DNA of 64,000 bases from Cylindrotheca closterium (Eukaryota; Bacillariophyta; Bacillariophyceae; Bacillariales; Bacillariaceae): contig CAKOGP040000080.1 in the NCBI GenBank assembly GCA_933822405.4, positions 1 through 64,000 of the forward strand, written 5' to 3'. Below the pieces are notes generated by a model. The model made no database searches and had not been told where the DNA came from. It worked only from the letters and a program-made list of their open reading frames with translations. Each line of letters begins with the position of its first letter. Within the stretch, counting starts at the first letter, position 1. This document shows positions 50,623 to 60,918 of the stretch, piece by piece. The translations under genes were made by a program, and so were the position numbers.

Positions 50623-53061
50623 ATGACAAAACGAGTCAACGAAGCTGGTGAGGTTGACGAAAGTGATGACACTCATCATCGAACGTCAAGTTCTTCGCAT
50701 CGAAGCCACCGTAGTAATAATAGTAATAATAATAATAATAATAATAATGGCCGCAACCATCGAGCCTCACGTGGAAGACGACGAAAGCATGGAAGCCGTC
50801 GGAATGAAGCGGATGATGCCGATGCCCAACGAAAACAAGAATTAAGAGAACAACGCCGAGCTCAGAATAATACTACTGGAATGAGAGGTTCGTCTCAAGA
50901 AATGATGGCGGAAGGTTCGGCCATGATGATTGGAGACGAGTTGAATGCGGCCAATGTGCAAACTGTGCCAGCCACAACAGCAACAACAACAACGACATTA
51001 GCAAGAAATGAATCGTCAGGGTCCAGAAGCCGTGCTGGTCAGAATCGTCCTACCAAGCCAAAACATGGTCCGCCCGCTCAAATCGGTGCTGTGGCCGCTG
51101 TGGGACGAGCCTACGGGGCAGCACCTAGACGTGGTGATACGACGAACAACATGACTCGAAGTATGGTGCAGAATGGTCCGCTCCTGACCCAAGAAGAAAT
51201 TGATGAATTGACTCCCAAGGAAGCCATGGCCATGAATGTCCAAACCGTCGAAGACTACGAAGCAGACGAAAAACGAGAACGAAGGCGTAAACAGAAATTG
51301 GAAGAGGAAAAGAAACGCCTCAAGAAGGATATGGCCAGCAACAATCCAGCACCAAATGCAGTATTGGTGGCCATTGCGCAACCAGATAAAGGAGACAGCG
51401 ATGATAATGATTCTGACGATAGTTCCGATGATGATGACGATGATGATGATGGCACGGAATCGGAAAATAGATTCAAGACGCTCTTTATCATTGTTGGTGT
51501 TGTGGTCTTGTTAATTGCTGTGAGTTGTACAGCCTACTTTGTGACAAGAGTCAAACAGGAAATTTCTGCAGCTGCCGCTCTTCCATCGAACCAACCGTCC
51601 GTAGGGTCCACACCCAACCCGACGGCAACTCCCAGCACGAGTCCAAGCACAACCCCAAGCACGGATCCCACCGATCGAAACTATGATCCACCATCCGAAG
51701 AAGACTGTCTCGCCATATTGAATGGATCGCAAGTGACTGGCCAAGAGGGAATGATACCGTGGCCGTGCAAGGTAACCGTAAATGTCCAAGTGACGGGAGA
51801 TTCGAATGCTACAGAGGTGGCAGCAACCTTGGAGAAGATGATTCAAGAGATTCTTATTTTAGAGTTGGCGGGTTGCCCTCCTATTAGTGGAAACCGTCGC
51901 CGCAGACTGCAAAGCCGCCAAGGGAATGGCAATGGGAGACTTCGCCATCTCGTTGGGAATGCCATCGTGAAAGCAGTGCGTTCCACATTGAACCGTTGTT
52001 CTGAGGGCCAACAGCAGAACCAGACCTGCTACGAAATGGAGGCTATCATGGATACCTTCCTCAGGGGAAATGAGAATGGCGATATGATTGTTCAAACTAT
52101 TACTAACATTGTCAAAGACTCGGTCCAAAAGCTTGTGGCGTCGGAGCCAGCATTTGAAGACATTGTTGTGCAGAGCATTACGAGGAATTATGATGAGCTG
52201 ACCGCACTTCCGACCGGGTCTCCTTCCTTAATGCCCTCCTTCTCGAATAGCTCCTTATCCTTCGGGCCGACAGATTCGCCATCTGGATCACCGTCTCTTG
52301 TTCCAACCGCTACTTTGGCAACCCGCAAACCTTCTGCCAGTCCAAGCATGCTTCCATCGACTAGTCCCACAAAGGTTGTCACCAAGAACCCTACGAGAAG
52401 TCCAACCAATAATCCAACCAAGAGTCCAACCAATAATCCAACCAGAACCCCAACGGCAAGCCCCACCACCGAGCAGGACAGCAACAGCAACAACAATGAC
52501 AATATTTGCGTGGAAGACCTTGTAGCCAACACAATACTAAATGATGATCCCCTCGAACTTCTGGTGGATCCCTTCAATCCAAGAATGCGGGTTCCTTGTA
52601 CTGGGACCAATCCCATTGTGGCTTACGCTCTAGCAGACTACGATGACTGCAGTGGAAGGTGTATTGCCATTTTGGAATTGGCACAACTAGATCGGTTGTT
52701 TCGTGGATGCGATGATTTTGGGCACATTTTGGTGGCATTGCCGGGGGAGTATTTGGGAACCTACATTACCATGTTTCAATCCAAGACGTCGATTGTTACA
52801 GATGCTTGTCCTCCAAATGATGATAATGATAATAATAATGACAATGGAGCACTCCTTGCACTCCAGCAGTACAATCCTGGACGGCAATGTCAGGATTATG
52901 AAAGTTTTCAGGATAGTGACTTGAACACGTGTGAAAGATACGCCGGATTGTATCCAATCTTGCAGTGTCCCGAGTTTGATGATGACTTCTTTACCGACAG
53001 CAATGGCTTTACTGCGTTTGATGCCTGCTGCTGGTGTGGAGGTGGATATTATTTGAATTGA
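50623..53061 (+). CDS. Type II membrane protein with P/S/T-rich and Cys-rich extracellular region
   Basis: Single exon, 812 aa. A 280-residue cytoplasmic part is Ser/His/Asn-rich and highly charged, ending in a long acidic D/S run. A membrane helix at about 284-306 (TLFIIVGVVVLLIAVSCTAY) is followed by outside sequence: a PT-rich stretch, then a folded domain at about 360-525 (EDCLAILNGSQVTGQEG, VTVNVQVTGDS, TCYEMEAIMDTFLRG). A second P/T linker has repeats TKNPTRSPTNNPTKSPTNNP. The Cys-rich C-terminal module reads CVEDLVANTILNDDP, ..CQDYESFQDSDLNTCERYAG, ..FDACCWCGGG. The last block, C...Y...C...ACCxCGGG, is a recurrent ending of diatom surface proteins. Function is unknown, and cell-wall or adhesion roles are only a possibility. 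Confidence 0.8.
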   Translation: MTKRVNEAGEVDESDDTHHRTSSSSHRSHRSNNSNNNNNNNNGRNHRASRGRRRKHGSRRNEADDADAQRKQELREQRRAQNNTTGMRGSSQEMMAEGSAMMIGDELNAANVQTVPATTATTTTTLARNESSGSRSRAGQNRPTKPKHGPPAQIGAVAAVGRAYGAAPRRGDTTNNMTRSMVQNGPLLTQEEIDELTPKEAMAMNVQTVEDYEADEKRERRRKQKLEEEKKRLKKDMASNNPAPNAVLVAIAQPDKGDSDDNDSDDSSDDDDDDDDGTESENRFKTLFIIVGVVVLLIAVSCTAYFVTRVKQEISAAAALPSNQPSVGSTPNPTATPSTSPSTTPSTDPTDRNYDPPSEEDCLAILNGSQVTGQEGMIPWPCKVTVNVQVTGDSNATEVAATLEKMIQEILILELAGCPPISGNRRRRLQSRQGNGNGRLRHLVGNAIVKAVRSTLNRCSEGQQQNQTCYEMEAIMDTFLRGNENGDMIVQTITNIVKDSVQKLVASEPAFEDIVVQSITRNYDELTALPTGSPSLMPSFSNSSLSFGPTDSPSGSPSLVPTATLATRKPSASPSMLPSTSPTKVVTKNPTRSPTNNPTKSPTNNPTRTPTASPTTEQDSNSNNNDNICVEDLVANTILNDDPLELLVDPFNPRMRVPCTGTNPIVAYALADYDDCSGRCIAILELAQLDRLFRGCDDFGHILVALPGEYLGTYITMFQSKTSIVTDACPPNDDNDNNNDNGALLALQQYNPGRQCQDYESFQDSDLNTCERYAGLYPILQCPEFDDDFFTDSNGFTAFDACCWCGGGYYLN

Positions 53062-53697
53062 ACACAGGAGAGAGAAAAAATGAATTGATACCTATTTTTG
53101 AATGTAACATAGCAATAAATGTTCTATAATATAAGCTAGGTGCGTTGTTATATTCAATAATAAAAGACCTGCTCTTGAGGAGGTGGATGATACTCGAATG
53201 CGAATGGAGAAGAATTTTGAATTTTGAAACATTTTGAATTTACTATTTTCATATTCCTGTTGAATAGTAAATACTATTACATTATTGTTATAATATATAT
53301 CTTGTATTGTTTTATATTTGGAATACCTACTGGTACAGATCCAAAAGTCAATGACTGACTCGGATTGTGTCCATCACTGTAATTACTGGTTGTGGTTGTG
53401 TTCTCTCAACATGGGAATGTTGTTGTTTTTCGTGCAGATGAGCAGGATGAATGAATGAATGAATGAAATATCCATTGATTGCGATTCTCGATACAAGACA
53501 GACGTCGGCAGGAGTGTAGAGTTCACTCGGCTGCATGCCGTGGAATGATCATGATTGGTAGTGCTGTAGCTAGTGGTAATAGTAGAACCAATAGATCTTG
53601 CTCTTCTCGTTCAAAGATGGAAACAGTGTAATTCTTGTGTGTGTGTGAATCATCATCATCATCATCATCACTATGAATGTATACATGTTTCCTTCAT
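53062..53697. other. Convergent intergenic region
   Basis: AT-rich 3' flank, an ATGAATGAATGAATGA run near 53449-53466 and a (CAT)8-like tract at about 53648-53672. No supported gene. Confidence 0.4.
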
Positions 53698-54951
53698 TCA
53701 TCGTCGGTTATTCACCTTGACCATGCGCTTGAAAAAGACTGGAACCTTGAAGCGTTTCTTGGTTCCAGTGGGGCTGCTGATGACATTTGTGGCAAAACCA
53801 TCCATACCAAGACTGGTACTATTGGCGGTGGCCATGGTATCTTCCGAACAGTGTCCACCATCCTCCAAAGCAGAGGGTCTTACAATATATTCCTTGTCGA
53901 CGGTGAAGAATTTGGAAGGACCATCTTCGGATTCTTCATCGTTCTCAATGAATTCAAAGACCTTTTGAGCCTCGAGTCCATGCTGTTGAATGGTTTCCAC
54001 CAATTGATTTTCGGCCCAGGCGATGTGACTTGGTGTCACCTCGGACCGTCTCTTGCAAAAGTCCAAGGATGTATTCATGAGAATAATTTGAACAAAAAAG
54101 GTAACATCGTCCTTTCCATGACCATGTTCCTCGAGCCATTTGGCCAATGGATTGTTGGGATCGTGAGAGCCCAACAGGAAGACGGAAGTGCCGAGAACAA
54201 AGTAAATCTCGCCATTGGCCTTGGCACACAAGTTTTGATAGGTCAAGAATGAAATCTTGGCCACTTTTGGAGCCCGTTGGAAGGTTTGGTAATCCGAGAC
54301 ATCCCGGTCAGGAATGTACGGAACGTTGAAAATGGCATCATCAATGTACTCGTAGCATATTCCGTTCTGCTGCATTCCATCGGCAATGAGCTTGAGATAG
54401 CTCTCTTGTGGCAATCTCTCAGCTGCGGGATTATCACTATTCTGTTGCATGACTAATGAATCTTCCACATCTTCTGGGTATTCAATGAAATACGCCATGG
54501 CAGACTCTAGTTCTTCCTTTTCTTCTTCGTCTACGGCATCTTCATCCACCACAAATCCATTCTTTGGATAGTGAAAGACGAGTCGTTGTGTGACCTGTCT
54601 TCGAATGTCATAGGATTGCATCTTCTTGAGATCTCGCAAGGATGCCAGCGTCATCAACACGCCATGCACCTTCCAGCCTCGTTGACGCACCACATTGGCA
54701 ATGCCTCCAAAGTCAAAGGACAATCGATATCCGTCTAAAAAGGCAGGTTGCAGACTGGTGGTACGAATGTTACGTCGCTTCCTCACGATTTCGTTGGCAA
54801 TGGGTCCGTACGCAAAGAACAAGACAGGATCACCAGGTGAGGAAGGAGGAGGCGATGGCGATCGCGATCGTTCTCGCGTGGTGGAATTGGAGGACAATAT
54901 ACTCAATTGATCCAAAGAGGAGCTGAAGGAGGAGAAGCTGTCTCGTTTCAT
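53698..54951 (-). CDS. Gamma-glutamylcyclotransferase-like protein
   Basis: 417 aa, ATG at 54951. After a Ser-rich start comes DPVLFFAYGPIANEIVRKRR (residues 40-60), the first strand and loop of the GGCT/AIG2-like fold. It is followed by PAFLDGYRLSFDFGG, GWKVHGVLMTLASLRDLKKM, then RRQVTQRLVFHYPKNG. The family usually has FxYGSN, whereas this protein has FAYGPIAN. The catalytic Glu of GGCT enzymes cannot be placed with certainty. The second half (about 195-385) contains FNVPYIPDRDVSDYQ and EIYFVLGTSVFLLGSHDPNN. GGCT enzymes open gamma-glutamyl peptides to 5-oxoproline. Activity here is not certain. The C-terminal half is an extension beyond the usual 160-190 residue domain. Confidence 0.7.
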   Translation of the reverse strand: MKRDSFSSFSSSLDQLSILSSNSTTRERSRSPSPPPSSPGDPVLFFAYGPIANEIVRKRRNIRTTSLQPAFLDGYRLSFDFGGIANVVRQRGWKVHGVLMTLASLRDLKKMQSYDIRRQVTQRLVFHYPKNGFVVDEDAVDEEEKEELESAMAYFIEYPEDVEDSLVMQQNSDNPAAERLPQESYLKLIADGMQQNGICYEYIDDAIFNVPYIPDRDVSDYQTFQRAPKVAKISFLTYQNLCAKANGEIYFVLGTSVFLLGSHDPNNPLAKWLEEHGHGKDDVTFFVQIILMNTSLDFCKRRSEVTPSHIAWAENQLVETIQQHGLEAQKVFEFIENDEESEDGPSKFFTVDKEYIVRPSALEDGGHCSEDTMATANSTSLGMDGFATNVISSPTGTKKRFKVPVFFKRMVKVNNRR

Positions 54952-54962
54952 CTTCTCTTTTT

Positions 54963-55019
54963 GGTTTGTTTTGTTTTGTTTTGTTTTGTTTCGTTTCGTT
55001 TCGTTTCGTTTTGTTTTGT
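54963..55019. repeat. (TTTTG)n / (TTTCG)n simple repeat
   Basis: A pentanucleotide array in the 5' flank of the gene at 53698-54951, switching from TTTTG units to TTTCG and back to TTTTG. Starts 12 bp from the start codon, so it is probably transcribed 5' UTR. Confidence 0.8.
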
Positions 55020-56904
55020 TCTGTTGTTTGTTATTGTACGTACTGTGAAATGTTACAATATAGTATCGTATAGTAGAGTAGAGTATAGTAGAGTATGATT
55101 GCTTTGTGCTCGTTTAGCGGTGAAAATGGTAACAGAAACGAGAAAGCTGTACCAAGTTATAATACCTACAGTACGGTAAGTATGAATGATGGGCAAAGGA
55201 GCAGGAGAATATTGTGCTGCTGGAATCACAGCCAGCGCAGCAGTTTTCGTCTCCTCCCAGCGGGGCACAAACTTCCCCACTCAATGGGAACTGGTGGCTT
55301 GCTGGTGCATTTTCGCATCTGTGGATGGCTGACGTACTCCCATTACTTAAGTGTGCTATAAAGATTTAAGTTAGAGGCCTCCATTTGACGGCTTCTTTGG
55401 AAATTGGATTTCGACACGTCGTTAACAAACCGCATTTGGAATTCAATCCCACTGGTTCCTTCGAATTCTCAGAATTTACATGCGTGTTCAAATCGGTTCC
55501 TTTTATAATATTGAATACTGTTTGGAATATATCGGAATGATATGTCTTCTCCGTACTTTCATTTACGCCCAAAACTGCATGGAGGCGGAAATGACTGGTA
55601 ATGACTGGTGCAACGGCACGTGTGAAGCTGTTCTTTCCGCCATTGAAACTGTGAACAATTTAAAAAGTTGTGTTCACGCAAGAAGAATAAAACGGAGGTG
55701 TTTGAAAAGAGGAGAGCTGATCGTGGTGTGTGTGTACCTTGGTACCTTGTACACCGTGTACGCGGTACTCGCATCACATGCGTTGCCCATCATCCATTTG
55801 TTGTGAAGGTGATCAACCCAAGCCGTGTGGCGCTAAACTCCTCCGAAACAAAAAATGGCTAACGCGGGCTACCTACTGTACCTGGTACGGTACAAACATA
55901 TAAAAAATATGTATGATCCTTACTCTTGCGTGTACCAACAGTACCAAGAGCGCTCCTTTTAGAATGCGCCTGCTCTATCCTTCACATCGGTACCTGGTAC
56001 CGTGGTACTCGCACATACGGTATGACCGAAAGCTTTAGGAACAACGGGATTTTCTTTTGGAAGCTCCCAAAAAGTGATTGTACGAACTAGCTACTGTAGG
56101 TACTATAGGCCCTGCTGTGATGCGCGAAAGAAGGGCCAACGTTGCCCTGGTCAGAAGGAACAACTTCAACAACCTAGTAAAATGAACACGCGTCGCCACC
56201 GTTAGTTTCATGGACTGATCTGAACTGCCCGGTACAGTACCTACAGTACCATGTACAAGACGATCGGTGGCTGGTTACTAAGTACCACACCTGGTTCCTA
56301 CCTGGTACCAGTACCATACTGGTCCTGACAGAACCATCATGATCAGCATGACGGCTCCTTCTCTCCTTCTTGCTGGCTGGTGGTGTGAGCAACCAGTTTG
56401 GCTGGGTCAACCAGTACAAGTGCTGCAATGAGGAACTACATACAAGAGTGTAGCCGCCATGGATCTACAATCGGACGGCTCATTTGCCATTTGTGTAAAA
56501 GGCATGACCAAATTTATCACTCCACTTCATAAAATAACGTCGATTGTTGCACCGCGCGCCGGTAGAGTACCGGTACATCATTGGAAAACATCCAATCCAC
56601 TGCAGCACTGTATCTGGTACTGTACGTCCGTCATGTCACACTCTTTTAAATAATCACACTGGCGGCACGGCCAGACGGGAAGATTAATCGATCCATTCGA
56701 TCTGGATCAGATCTCAAAATTTGAGATCTCAATGATGACGTTTGGCAAAATCCAAAAACCAAAAACCACAATAATATACATGATCGTCGGTTTCACATAC
56801 AGTATTCATTGAAGAAGTTTTGGAAGCCCTTGCCGTCAACGCAATAATTTACTGTATCAGTCAGCCAGTCAGTTTTCCGTGTTACTACCAATACAACAGA
56901 AATC
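55020..56904. other. Long intergenic region rich in GGTACC-type palindromes
   Basis: Almost 1.9 kb with no convincing gene. A 108-aa frame at 55480-55806 (+) has no recognisable feature. Between about 55880 and 56320 GGTAC/GTACC is very frequent (e.g. GGTACCTGGTACCGTGGTAC near 55988), giving overlapping palindromes. The distal end must carry the promoter of the CbbY-like gene. Confidence 0.4.
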
Positions 56905-57907
56905 ATGTTTGTTCCGAAGTCAGCCATCTTTAGTGCTCTTCCACTAGTACTACTACTAGTACTAGCCACTTCCATGGGATCATCCTTTGCGTTCCAACAA
57001 CCAACGCAATCGACGACGACAGCTCCGCAAATATCCAGTAGGATCCAACAACAACAAACAAGGACTTCTACTGCGCTTCATGCCAAACTGGAAGGTAAGT
57101 TTCCCATTACGACATAGCTCGTCGACACCACGTATACTGTTTGTCGTTTTTTAAAAATCTCACCAGAGTGAAAATACTTATAAAATACTTTATAAAATAG
57201 GCATTCTTTGGGATCAAGATGGAGTCCTTGCGGATACCGAACGGGATGCCCATCGGCCTGCCTTTAATGCTGTCTTTGCGCAAGACAACTTGGACACGGA
57301 ATGGGATGTGGAACGATATGGAAAATTATTGGAGACTGGAGGAGGAAAGGAACGAATGACGGCACATTGGAATGAAGTTGGGTGGCCCGAAAACTTTCCA
57401 GAAGATCGTCAGTCCAAAGTGAAAGAGCTCCATCTTCGCAAGACGGATATCTTTAATGAAATGATCAAGGAGGGCAATGTTCCTTTGCGTCCGGGTGTAT
57501 TGCGGGTCATTGACGATGCCATTGCTGCCGGTCTAAAGCTTGCCGTCTGTTCTACCAGTAGTGAATTTGCGGTCCGCAACCTGGTCAGTACCCTGATGGG
57601 ACCAGAACGGGCCTCCAAGTTTCAAATCTTTGCGGGTGACATGGTAAAGGCAAAGAAGCCAGCTCCTGACGTGTACAACATGGCGGTAGAGACCATGGGA
57701 TTGGACAAGTCCAAATGCGTTATTGTGGAAGATAGTCATATTGGATTGGGTGCCGCCATGGGGGCTGGGATTTCTTGCATTGTGACCAAGAGTAGTTACA
57801 CGGTAGACGAAGATTTCACGGGGGCGGACATGATTGTTGACGAATTGGGAGATGATGCTAGTACTGGAGTAACGCTGGAAACCCTCGAATCGCTATTGAA
57901 GGATTAA
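56905..57907 (+). CDS. Plastid CbbY-type HAD phosphatase (xylulose-1,5-bisphosphate phosphatase-like)
   Basis: Two exons, join(56905..57094,57201..57907), 298 aa. The 106-nt intron (GTAAGT...AAATAG) splits the glycine codon right before the catalytic motif, so the first exon is essentially the transit peptide. Signal peptide 1-28 ends in SSFAFQQP, an ASAF-like plastid junction. The HAD motifs are intact: ILWDQDGVLADTE (nucleophile Asp68 and Asp70), AVCSTSS (motif II), AKKPAPDVY (lysine, motif III) and VIVEDSHIGLGAA (motif IV). LRPGVLRVIDDAIAAGLKL plus CSTSS matches the CbbY branch, which removes the Rubisco inhibitor xylulose-1,5-bisphosphate in chloroplasts. Assignment to that branch is by motif similarity. 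The substrate is not proven. Confidence 0.86.
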
Positions 57908-58346
57908 ATTAAAATACAATACTTGTAAATGTATTATATGCTTGCAGTATAATTTAACACGAGGTTGTTTTGGGGCTTTCTCAATCAAATGAAGTATTCG
58001 GATTAGTCAAGGCCACCTTTCACATCTAAACAAAAATCATTCATCGCCATCATCGTCATCATCGTCAACCTTTTTCTCCTACCTTTCTCCAGCAGCATAT
58101 GATACACCTGGATCCTGGGTGCTGTTTGCCTTCCGTCATATCACAGTCAATGTTGACTTCTCATTAAGTCCAACCCAAAATAAAGTCGAGAAAACCAAAA
58201 CTACGGGTCTAATGGAGAGAATAATAACATACTGTTCATAGGGATTATTGTTGTTGTACGCGCTGCACGGGAGCATATTGCAAAGCACAAGATCCCAAAA
58301 CGACTGGCCAGTGAAAGGAATTATTGAAAGTCCATATCCAGTTGAC
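57908..58346. other. Intergenic DNA
   Basis: No gene. Holds a (CATCAT)-like tract near 58040-58060 and the promoter of the TilS-like gene. Confidence 0.4.
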
Positions 58347-60509
58347 ATGATGGCAAAAGCGTTCTTGTGTCTCTTGTTGCGATCGCCAACGGTATGGCTC
58401 AATAATGGATTGTCAGCGGCAGTCTCATCAAGAAATGTCGGCCACTTGTGTTTCATCAGGTCATCCGTCGCCTATTCCAGCACGTTCAGATCACAATCAA
58501 GAATGCAGAATTACAACCATGGTCTTTCCATCTCGGCGATGGGCTCGAGGTCGCAAAGCTCATCATTTCACAACCACTTTCGGTGTGCATTTTCCAGTAC
58601 TACAGCTTTGGCAGCAAGAACATCTGATACAAAAGATGGCTCATCGCCGTCCTCGCCATCAGCAACAAGTTTGTCGCCATTGGCTCTCTCTATAGGAGAA
58701 GCCTTGGAAGGACTCGTCAAGAAACAGAATGCTCTGCGAAATCAAAATCAACTATCGATATCACAGCAGGATGAAATAACGGTGACTAGTCAAGACTCTG
58801 CTGCACGACAAAAGTTCATTCTTGTCCTAAGTGTCAGTGGTGGCTGCGACTCGGTCGCTCTTTTGCATGCTACCATGGAACTTCAGAATTCATTGGGCTT
58901 GCTTCCAAAGAACAGTGGTAGCAATTGGGAACTGGAATGCCATGTGATGCACTTTCATCATCGGCAACGGGATGTCGAGGCGGACTTGGATTGTCAACTC
59001 GTTCAAGAGTTGGCTGAAGAGCAATATCAAATTCCTTTTCTGCTACAAGACTGGAATGAGGAAATGAAACTCTCCAAGGAAGATGCAGACGCTCCGAAAT
59101 TCTCGCAGAACCGAGCGCGTCGATGGCGGAGGCAACGCCTTTTGGAGTATACTCAATCGTTATTGTTGTTGGACTCAAAAAGGGCGCAGGCGGTGGTCAC
59201 AAAAGATAATAACATTTCACCCATCGGTGTAATCCTTACTGCTCATCACCGCAACGATTCGGAAGAAAGTCTCTTGCTAAAACTACTGAGAGGGGTTCAT
59301 ATTCTGAATCTATCCGGAATGGAGGCAATCACCACGTTGGATCATGGCGGAAATAGTGAAGCCAACGGTGGCGATAGTGGTAATGACGCCCAAACATCCA
59401 ACATTTATGTACTACGGCCATGGCTGAAGCAACGAAAGGAGGATCTTCAAGATTACTTGATGTCTAAGAACAAGACTTGGAGGGAAGATGCTTCCAATGC
59501 GTCTCCCAAGTACTTGAGGAACCGCGTCCGGAATGAACTGATACCGCTCATGGAAGAATTGTCTCCCAGCATTCACAAGCGACTGGAAATTCTGGAACAG
59601 CAAAGCTTTGAGCTTCAACAAGAGTTGGAACCACAGATTCTGGATTATTTGGATCGGCGGCAAGTTGTAGTGGATGGAACACCACAGTCAGAGCGCCAGT
59701 TTATTTGGGAGACGGATGAGGTTGCTAGAGCAAGTTCACCGCTGCTACAATCTCAAGCCTTGTTCCGATGGATGCAGGAAGAAGTTGAACGACGACATTG
59801 TCATGATGAGATGTCTTCCAATAATGGCAATCGTAGCACTTCATTGTCGTACGACATGCTCCAAAGGGTTTTGCACCAGCTACGACATCATCCAAACGAA
59901 CTGGATTGGATCATGGATCTAGGCGGGAAATTCAGATTGCAGCGAAAAGGGGCTCGATTGAAGATTATCACTATGAGCCCGGAACAAGGGGATGATTCGA
60001 CAAATCCAAAAGTGAAAAGTGGGTGTCCGTGGACTTGGTCCATGGCACCCGAAAACGACAAAGCCCGAGATTCCGTCTTGAGGCTAGCCATACCCGCGGA
60101 GGTGATTACCAGTGATTTGCAATTCCTGGAAACCACAGTGGAAGAATATGCTAAAATGCCAAATGCTTTGCTACGGTTTCGTCCGCAATGGAAACCAACA
60201 GAAAGTCGTCCCATCAAGCTCCGCCAATTCTTGCGAGGTCAACAGGTTCCACTTCACGAACGGGATACCACACCAATACTGTACATGGCCACAAATACTG
60301 CTGCTGCTACTGCTGCTGCTACTACTACTACTACGAATAATATTGCATCGGATAGCACAAATATCCAATCAAACGAAACGAAAATCGTGGCAGTACATGT
60401 CAACGGTTCTTGGATGGTGCATGGCGATTTTTCCAACAATAACGATGGATTCGTCAATAAATCAGGAATGTTGATGTTACACGTGGAACATTCTGAAGGA
60501 GGACGATGA
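58347..60509 (+). CDS. tilS: tRNA(Ile)-lysidine synthase (TilS-like), organelle-targeted
   Basis: Single exon, 720 aa from the ATG at 58347 (a second ATG follows at 58350). The open frame runs further 5' but without ATG. A 120-residue Ser/Arg-rich N-terminus is suitable for mitochondrial or plastid import. The N-type ATP-pyrophosphatase domain shows SVSGGCDSVALLHA (PP-loop, SGGCDS at 164-169), VMHFHHRQRDVEADLD, NRARRWRRQRLLEY, LTAHHRNDSEESLLLKLLRG and RPWLKQRKEDLQDYL, ending KYLRNRVRNELIPLMEE, in the order seen in bacterial TilS. The enzyme adds lysine to cytidine 34 of tRNA-Ile(CAU), so that it decodes AUA. A diverged C-terminal region about 250 residues long contains an Ala/Thr/Asn-rich insert (near 660-675). 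It is longer than bacterial TilS (about 430). Confidence 0.87.
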   Translation: MMAKAFLCLLLRSPTVWLNNGLSAAVSSRNVGHLCFIRSSVAYSSTFRSQSRMQNYNHGLSISAMGSRSQSSSFHNHFRCAFSSTTALAARTSDTKDGSSPSSPSATSLSPLALSIGEALEGLVKKQNALRNQNQLSISQQDEITVTSQDSAARQKFILVLSVSGGCDSVALLHATMELQNSLGLLPKNSGSNWELECHVMHFHHRQRDVEADLDCQLVQELAEEQYQIPFLLQDWNEEMKLSKEDADAPKFSQNRARRWRRQRLLEYTQSLLLLDSKRAQAVVTKDNNISPIGVILTAHHRNDSEESLLLKLLRGVHILNLSGMEAITTLDHGGNSEANGGDSGNDAQTSNIYVLRPWLKQRKEDLQDYLMSKNKTWREDASNASPKYLRNRVRNELIPLMEELSPSIHKRLEILEQQSFELQQELEPQILDYLDRRQVVVDGTPQSERQFIWETDEVARASSPLLQSQALFRWMQEEVERRHCHDEMSSNNGNRSTSLSYDMLQRVLHQLRHHPNELDWIMDLGGKFRLQRKGARLKIITMSPEQGDDSTNPKVKSGCPWTWSMAPENDKARDSVLRLAIPAEVITSDLQFLETTVEEYAKMPNALLRFRPQWKPTESRPIKLRQFLRGQQVPLHERDTTPILYMATNTAAATAAATTTTTNNIASDSTNIQSNETKIVAVHVNGSWMVHGDFSNNNDGFVNKSGMLMLHVEHSEGGR

Positions 60510-60918
60510 GAACAGCCAGCTTCTTGTTGGAAGTACTGGTGTCGGTAGTGGAATGGTTGTCTACCTAGTTGAATTGACAGGCTTTGGTCTACTAATCTAA
60601 TGTTCATGCACTGACGATATCCACAATAATAATTCGTTTATAATTTACAATTTTAATGATTTGATGAAAATCTAAGGATGTGTTGTTTGGTTTGGTAGAC
60701 GGAACTCTGGAAAAAACCTGAGGTTACAAAATTGGTTTTCCAAGTTCCAGAATATTGGGTGCGCCGTTGTTGCACTCTTTGCGCTATTGTTGTTGCGCTA
60801 TTTGATTTGATTTGATTTGATTTGGTCAAAGCAGAAGGTCAGGGTTGTGGTTCGACTTCTGCTGGTGTCAGGTGGCCGCACTCGTATTGTATTCTATGGT
60901 TGTCGGCAAGTCTGCAGA
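60510..60918. other. Convergent intergenic region
   Basis: 3' flanks of the TilS-like and F-box genes. A TTTGATTTGATTTGATTTGG run lies near 60805-60825. No gene. Confidence 0.4.

Noticed and set aside
55480..55806. 108-codon plus-strand frame with some hydrophobic segments
   Set aside because: No known family, no promoter context. Left as a possible hypothetical only.
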